A stretch of DNA of 64,000 nt from Urechis unicinctus (taxonomy: Eukaryota; Annelida; Polychaeta; Xenopneusta; Urechidae), in contig CM067356.1 of the NCBI GenBank assembly GCA_034190875.2, positions 18,342,206 through 18,406,205 of the forward strand. The letters run 5' to 3'. Shown here piece after piece: positions 57,726 through 64,000 of the stretch. The position numbers were made by a program, and so were the translations under genes. The notes beneath the pieces are model-generated. The model made no database searches and was not told the origin of the DNA. It saw only the letters and a list, made by a program, of their open reading frames with translations. Each line of letters begins with the position of its first letter. The stretch's first letter is position 1.

Positions 57726-58111
57726 CCCCTTGAATCGTTTGTTATACCGTTGATGATATATGCTGCAGTTAGCTCTAGTTAACGTAGTGTATGTAATCAA
57801 TGATACCATTAGAATCAGCCTCTGCATTAATGGCCATCCTAATGTTACCTGCTTACGTGCGGCATTGCTGTGCTGCTACATTTGTCACCTTTGTCAATTT
57901 TACTGAGATAAGATAAAAAAATATTCAACGTCCATTCTAGCGTAAGTTTTGGGAAAGATCTGAACGCAGTTGTAATCACAACGAATGAAAAAATCATGCC
58001 GACACAGCTATGTTTAGTAAGTGACATTTTTTTTCGGTATTTATGCTTCCTCTGCATCATAAGCTTTATATAAAAAATACGATTGATAATTACAAGATAC
58101 ATCAGGCTGAG
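57726..58111. other. Duplicated segment before the macrosatellite (copy B)
   Basis: Partner of 44391-44774; no gene is supported. Confidence 0.45.
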
Positions 58112-58496
58112 ATACCCACACCACGCTTCATGCACCTATCCTCCTGCCTCAATACCCACACCACGGCTTCATGCATCTATCTTCCTGTCTCAATACCCAC
58201 ACCACGGCTTCATGCATCTATCCTCCTGCCTCAATACCCAAACCACGGCTTCATGCATCAATCCTCCTCCTGCCTCAATACCCTCACCATGGCTTCATGC
58301 ATCTTTCCTTCTACCTCATAACCTACACCACGGCTTCACGCGCCGATCCTCCTACCTCAATACCCACACCACGGCGTCATGCACCTATCCTTCTACTTCA
58401 ATATCTACACCACGGTGTCTTGCACCTTTCCCCTTACCTCAATACCTACACCATGGCTTCATACGCCGATTCTCTTACCTCAATACCCACACCACG
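58112..58496. repeat. 41-bp macrosatellite array 5
   Basis: About nine units, the counterpart of array 1, ending CCACG|TAATAGTTATGG. Confidence 0.95.
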
Positions 58497-59575
58497 TAAT
58501 AGTTATGGCAGGCATATAACAAAACATGGGATTTCGGACTTTCGGCTGCCTTATCCACCTGTCGATGTTTGGTGAAACAGAAAAGCTTTCGATTAAAACA
58601 TAAACAATTGTACGTTTTCTTCAGACCTGCTACATCATCAACATTTCACCCTCTGGCTCGATAGTTGCCAATCATGAATCTGAATGGTTAAAGGTTGCTG
58701 TAATTACTTGCTTAAGTACACGTTAGGATGGCTGAAAACAACATCAAATTGACAGATTTGTCTGAGAGGCCCCATGCAACACTACGTCCATCAAGCAAGA
58801 CAAGGAAGGGAGGAGCTCTGAAATTTGTTTGGTTTTTATCGTCTCTGTACCAAAATTCTACTGTTAGCAGTCCCACACACGACTTATAATGTGAATATAT
58901 ACCTGTTCACAATATTTTCTGGAAAATACGCTTAGTAGTTGTTAACTTGGCTTTAATCCTATTGTATATCTCATTGCAACACAATCCCCAGCAAAATACA
59001 GTTTCAATTCATGCTCTGTTAGCGAAACAAACATAACCATAAATGTGACTTATTTAGTGAACAATTGTAGGTATTATGTTCCATATAGTACAAAAAAACA
59101 CTAGAAGTATTATGACCAATTTAGTACAAACATAACAAAAATTATGACCCACATAGTCACACACGATATCTCTCATCGAGAATGGACGCAGCCTTAACTG
59201 CCTAATTATTGAGAAAAAGCGCGAATACGTCATATAATATTATGCCTATGGCAGCCACTTTGCGACAAAGCAGTAGCTATAAATATACGATCACTCAGTC
59301 GCGTAATGACTGTGAGCGTTAGGACCAATGTAGTTCCAGCGGCTCGGTATTAATTCAATATTTAGGCGCTGTGATGTTAGCCCATCCCTACCACATTATT
59401 GCGAATTATTAGTGTGGTTAAGCCCGCCGTAGTTGAACGAGAACTGGATATAGGCGGAGAGAGAGTCTGAGCAGTAAGCCAAGAGCAGGGGAGGGGTGAA
59501 GAGGATGTGTAATTGTGTGGGGGAGTGCGGTAATCAATGGTCGACGTCAGAGCCTCTTTCATATTGCCACTGATG
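58497..59575 (+). repeat. Macrosatellite spacer, short subfamily (S5)
   Basis: 1,079 bp, nearly identical to S1 apart from a short A-rich insertion near 59090. Confidence 0.93.
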
Positions 59576-60655
59576 CTCAAATACCTACACCACGGCGTCA
59601 TGCACCTATCCTCCTGCCACAATGCCCACACCACCGTTTCATGCACCCATCCTCCTTCCTCATTACATACACCACCGCTTCACGCGCCGATCCTCCTACT
59701 TCAATACCCGCACCACGTCATGCTATCCTTCATGAATACCCCTATCCTCCTGCTACTTCAATACCTACACCACGGCGTCATGCACCTATCCTTCTACTTC
59801 AATACCCACACCACGGCTTCACGCGCCGATCCTCCTACCTCAATACCCACACCACGGCGTCATGCACCTATCCTTCTACCTCAATAGCTACACCACAGCT
59901 TCACATGCCGTTCCTCCTACTTCAATACCCACACCACGGCGTCATGCACCTATCCTTCTACCTCAATAGCTACACCACAGCTTCACGTGCCGATCCTCCT
60001 ACTTCAATACCCACACCACGGCGTCATGCACCTATCCTTCTACTTCAATACACACCACGGCGTCATGCACCTATTTCTACTTCAATACCCACACCACGGC
60101 TTCATGCACCGATCCTCCTACCTTCAATACCCACACCACGGCGTCATGCGCCTATCCTTCCTACCTCAATACCTACACCACGCTTCAACATTCCTCCTAC
60201 CTCAATACCCACACCACGGCGTCATGCACCTATCCTTCTAGTCAATGCCACCACAGCTTCACGCGCCGTTCCTCCTACCTCATACCCCACACCACGGCGT
60301 CATGCACCTATCCTTCTACTTATACCCACACCACCGCTTCACGCGCCGTTCCTCCTACTTCAATGCACCACGGCGTCATGCACCTATCCTTGACCTCAAT
60401 ACCTACACCACAGCTTCACATGCCGTTCCTCCTACCTCAATACCCACACCACGGCGTCATGCACCTATCCTACTACCTCAATACCCACACCACGGCGTCA
60501 TGCACCTATCCTCCTACCTCAATACCCACACCACGGCTTCACGCGCCGATCCTCCTACCTCAATACCCACACCACGGCGTCATGCACCTATCCTTCTACT
60601 TATTTACCCCACCACGGCGTCACGCGCCGATCCTCTACTGTCAATACCCACACCA
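59576..60655. repeat. 41-bp macrosatellite array 6, indel-rich
   Basis: The dimeric type as in array 2, but many units have lost bases or pieces (CACCTATTTCTACTTC, TTCTAGTCAATGCCACC, CTTATACCCACACC). The density of partial units is far above that in arrays 2, 3 and 7. Confidence 0.92.
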
Positions 60656-61499
60656 CAGTTATGGCACCTATAATTCGACTTCAATACCGGTTCAGTGTTT
60701 ATAAATGCTTTCTTGGGCGTACTTTTTCTTACATTATGCATCTCCGGGATGTCATGACCTATGCCAATGTCAATCTCAATTCCTTCCAAGCTTCTATTGC
60801 CAATCGGCCTCTGAGAGGCTTTTTGAAAATACGCCCACAGTAGACAAGGAAGGGAGGAGCTCTAACCCTATTGTATTTATACTCTCATCGCTACACACAC
60901 GACTAACACGTCATGCACCCCCAGCAAAATACAGTTTCAATCATGCTCACGGCGAAATGCATGGCCTTACCATGAATGTGACTTATTTAGTGAACCACAG
61001 GTATTATCACCCATATAGTACAAACATCCTAGTATAAATACCCATTTAGTACACAAACATAACAAGTATTATGACCCACTTAGTCATGACATGATATCTC
61101 TCATCGAGATTGGACGCAGCTTTAACTGCCTAATTATTGAGAAAAAACGCGAATACGTCATATAATATTATGCCTATGGCAGCCACTTTGCGACAAAGCA
61201 GTAGCTATAAATATACGATCACTCAGTCGCGTAATGACTGTGAGCGTTAGGACCAATGTAGTTCCAGCGGCTCGGTATTAATTCAATATTTAGGCGCTGT
61301 GATGTTAGCCCATCACTACCACATTATCGCGAATTATTAGTGTGGTTAAGCCCGCCGTAGTTGAACGAGAACTGGATATAGGCGGAGAGAGAGTCTGAGC
61401 AGTAAGCCTCAGGGGAGGGGCGAAGAGGATGTGTAATTGTGTGGGGGAGTGCGGTAAGCAATGGTCGACGTCTAAGCCTCTTTCATATTGCCACTGATG
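60656..61499 (+). repeat. Macrosatellite spacer S6, compressed and interleaved
   Basis: 844 bp instead of about 1,164. From 60656 to about 61080, short pieces from two distant parts of the spacer alternate (for example CAGTGTTTATAAATGC, then CTTGGGCGTA, then CTTTTTCTTACATTATGC, then CTCCGGGATGTCATGAC). From about 61090 on, the sequence is normal. Confidence 0.85.
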
Positions 61500-62051
61500 C
61501 TCAATACCTACACACCACGGCGTCATGCACCTATCCTCCTGCCACAATGTCCACACCACCGTTTCATGCACCCATCCTCCTTCCTCATTACATACACCAC
61601 GGCTTTATGCGCCGATCCTCCTACCTCAATACCCGCACCACGGCGCCATGCACCTATCCTCCTACCTCAATACCCACACCACGGCGTCATGCACCTATCC
61701 TTCTACTTCAATACCCACACCACGGCGTCATGCACCTATCCTTCTACTTCAATACCCACACCACGGCGTCATGCACCTATCCTTCTACCTCAATACCCAC
61801 ACCACGGCTTCACGCGCCGATCCTCCTACCTCAATACCCACACCACGGCGTCACGCAACTATCCACCTACCTCAATAGCTACACCACGGCGTTCATGCAC
61901 CTATCCTCCTACCTCAACACCCACCACGGCGTCACGCGCCGATCCTCCTACCTCAATACCCACACCACGGCGTCATGCACCTATCCTTCTACTTCAATAC
62001 CCACACCACGGCGTCATGCACCTTTCCTCATACCTCAATACCCACACCACG
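61500..62051. repeat. 41-bp macrosatellite array 7
   Basis: About thirteen units, mixed dimeric type, standard boundaries on both sides. Confidence 0.95.
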
Positions 62052-63215
62052 TAATAGTTATGGCAGGCATAAAACAAAACATGGGATTTTCCGACTTTCC
62101 ACCGGTCAGTGTTTGGTGAAACAGAAATGCTTTCGATCAAAACATAAACATTTGTACTTTTTCTTCCGACCTGCTACATCATCAACATTTCACCCTCTGG
62201 CTCGATAGTTGCCAATCATGAATCTGAATGGATAACGGTTGCAGTAATAACTTGGTTAAGTGCACGTTGGGATGGCTGAAAATAACATCAAATTGCCATT
62301 CGGCCAAATTGGTCTGAGAGGCTCCATGCAACACTACGCCCATCAAGCAAGACAAGGAAGGGAGGAGCTCTGAAATTTATTTGGTATTTATCCTCTCTGT
62401 ACCAAAATTCTACTGTTAGCATTCCAACAGACGACTTATAATGTGAATATATACCTGTTCATTATATGTCTCTTGGGCGTATACATTATAAATCTCCGGG
62501 GATGTCACGACATGGCATGTCAATCGGTATTCCTTCCAAAGTCTATTCCAAGTGACTATATTTTTGAAAATACGCTTAGTAGTTATTAACTAGGCTTTAA
62601 CCCTATTGTATATCTCATCGCAACACAATCCCCAGCAAAATACAGTTTCAATTCATGCTCTGTTAGCGAAACAAAATTTACCATGAATGTGACTTATTTA
62701 GTGAACAATTGTAGGTATTATGACCCATATAGTACAAACATTAGAAGTATAATGACCCATTTAGTACAAACATAACAAGTATTATGACCCACTTAGTCAT
62801 ACATGATATCTCTCATCGAGATTGGACGCATCTTTAATTGCCTAATTATTGAGAAAAAACGCGAATACGTCATATAATATTATGCCTATGGCAGCCACTT
62901 TGCGAGAAAGCAGTAGCTATAAATATACGATCACTCAGTCGCGTAATGACTGTGAGCGTTAGGACCAATGTAGTTCCAGCGGCTCGGTATTAATTCAATA
63001 TTTAGGCGCTGTGATGGTAGCCCATCACTACCACATTATCGCGAATTATTAGTGTGGTTAAGCCCGCCGTAGTTGAACGAGAACTGGATATAGGCGGAGA
63101 GAGAGTCTGAGCAGTAAGCCAAGAGCAGGGGAGGGGCGAAGAGGATGTGTAATTGTGTGGGGGAGTGCGGTAAGCAATGGTCGACGTCTAAGCCTCTTTC
63201 ATATTGCCACTGATG
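62052..63215 (+). repeat. Macrosatellite spacer, long subfamily (S7)
   Basis: 1,164 bp, the same length as S2 and nearly identical to it. Confidence 0.93.
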
Positions 63216-64000
63216 CTCAATACCTACACCACGGCGTCATGCACCTATCCTCCTGCCACAATGTCCACACCACCGTTTCATGCACCCATCCTCCTTCCTC
63301 ATTACATACACCACGGCTTTATGCGCCGATCCTCCTACCTCAATACCCACACCACGGCTTCATGAATCTATCCTACTGCATCAATACCCGCACCACGGCG
63401 TCATGCACCTATCCTTCTACCTCAATACCCACACCACGGCGTCATGCACCTATCCTTCTACTTCAATAGCTACACCACGGCGTCATGCACCTATCCTCCT
63501 ACCTCAATACCCACACCACGGCTTCACGCGCCGATCCTCCTACCTCAATACCCACACCATGGCGTCATGCACCTATCCTTCTACTTCAATAGCTAAACCA
63601 CGGCTTCACATGCCGATCCTCCTACCTCAATACCCTCACCACGGCTTCAAGCGCCGATCCTCCTACCTCAATACCCGCACCACGGCGTCATGCACCTATC
63701 CTTCTACTTCAATACCCACACCACGGCTTCACGCGACGATCCTCCTACTTCAATACCCACACCACGGCGTTAGGCACCTATCCTTCTACTTCAATAGCTA
63801 CACCACGGCGTCATGCACCTATCCTCCTACCTCAATACCCACACCACGGCTTCACGCGCCGTTCCTCCTACCTCAATACCCACACCACGGCGTCATGCAC
63901 CTATCCTTCTACCTCAATACCCACACCACGGCTTCATGCGCCGTTCCTCCTACCTCAATACCCACACCACGGCGTCATGCACCTATCCTCCTACCTCAAT
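63216..64000. repeat. 41-bp macrosatellite array 8 (continues past the window)
   Basis: About nineteen units, dimeric CGCGCC / CATGCACC order, with the standard left boundary. Confidence 0.95.

Larger units (their letters stand above)
51346..64000 (+). repeat. Segmental tandem duplication, copy B (runs past the window end)
   Basis: Same orientation and order as copy A. Differences: the 46-bp array is larger (51350-52160); the Ig exon-2 relic is absent; about 2 kb corresponding to 39655-41650 is missing, with the join directly after the 29-bp satellite at about 54828; and the 30-bp array at 56275 is longer. The macrosatellite continues to the end of the window. Confidence 0.88.

Noticed and set aside
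44743-63469. Many plus-strand frames up to 292 codons (Pro/Thr/His-rich)
   Set aside because: They come from the 41-bp satellite, whose unit has no stop in any plus frame; overlapping frames are open in all three phases.

Overview
This window looks like metazoan nuclear DNA, most likely from a marine invertebrate. The evidence is intron-containing genes with GT-AG junctions and AATAAA signals, a decayed Polinton/Maverick provirus, a decayed non-LTR reverse transcriptase, and a very high load of mini- and microsatellites. Immunoglobulin-domain and FkbM-type methyltransferase genes of these kinds occur in many bilaterians. An amphioxus- or lophotrochozoan-like host would fit, but I cannot name the species.

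Layout. At 1-5.9 kb lies a broken Polinton: protein-primed family B DNA polymerase on plus; retroviral-type integrase, two small conserved element proteins, packaging ATPase and double-jelly-roll major capsid protein on minus. Most of these genes carry stops, frameshifts or internal deletions. At 5.9-7.3 kb are a TG/GTAT microsatellite, homopolymer C/G tracts and a small foldback structure. A three-exon FkbM-domain methyltransferase gene, with a type II membrane anchor, runs from 7.39 to 10.5 kb on plus; a minisatellite grown from its own exon-1 end fills part of intron 1. From 10.8 to 21.9 kb there are about a dozen unrelated tandem arrays separated by featureless DNA. At 22.87-25.15 kb is a seven-exon immunoglobulin-superfamily gene on plus, in a consistent phase set and followed by AATAAA. 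From 25.2 to 36.8 kb there are more arrays, including a 34-bp satellite of about 2.7 kb in two blocks.

From about 36.8 kb to the end, a segment of roughly 14.5 kb is present twice head to tail (36.8-51.3 and 51.35-64+). Each copy holds a 46-bp array, a conserved 120-codon ORF, a 29-bp satellite, a non-LTR reverse transcriptase remnant, several short arrays, and a macrosatellite made of 41-bp arrays separated by spacers of about 1.1 kb. The first copy also keeps a dead, satellite-split paralogue of the immunoglobulin gene at 38.2-39.9 kb.

Only the FkbM gene and the immunoglobulin gene look intact. Most long open frames in the second half are by-products of stop-free tandem repeats. Two themes stand out. 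Exon edges seem to have seeded tandem duplications in both live genes. Some arrays (15.8-16.3, 29.3-31.3 and 59.7-61.1 kb) carry an interleaved or indel-rich pattern that looks like assembly-consensus error rather than biology.
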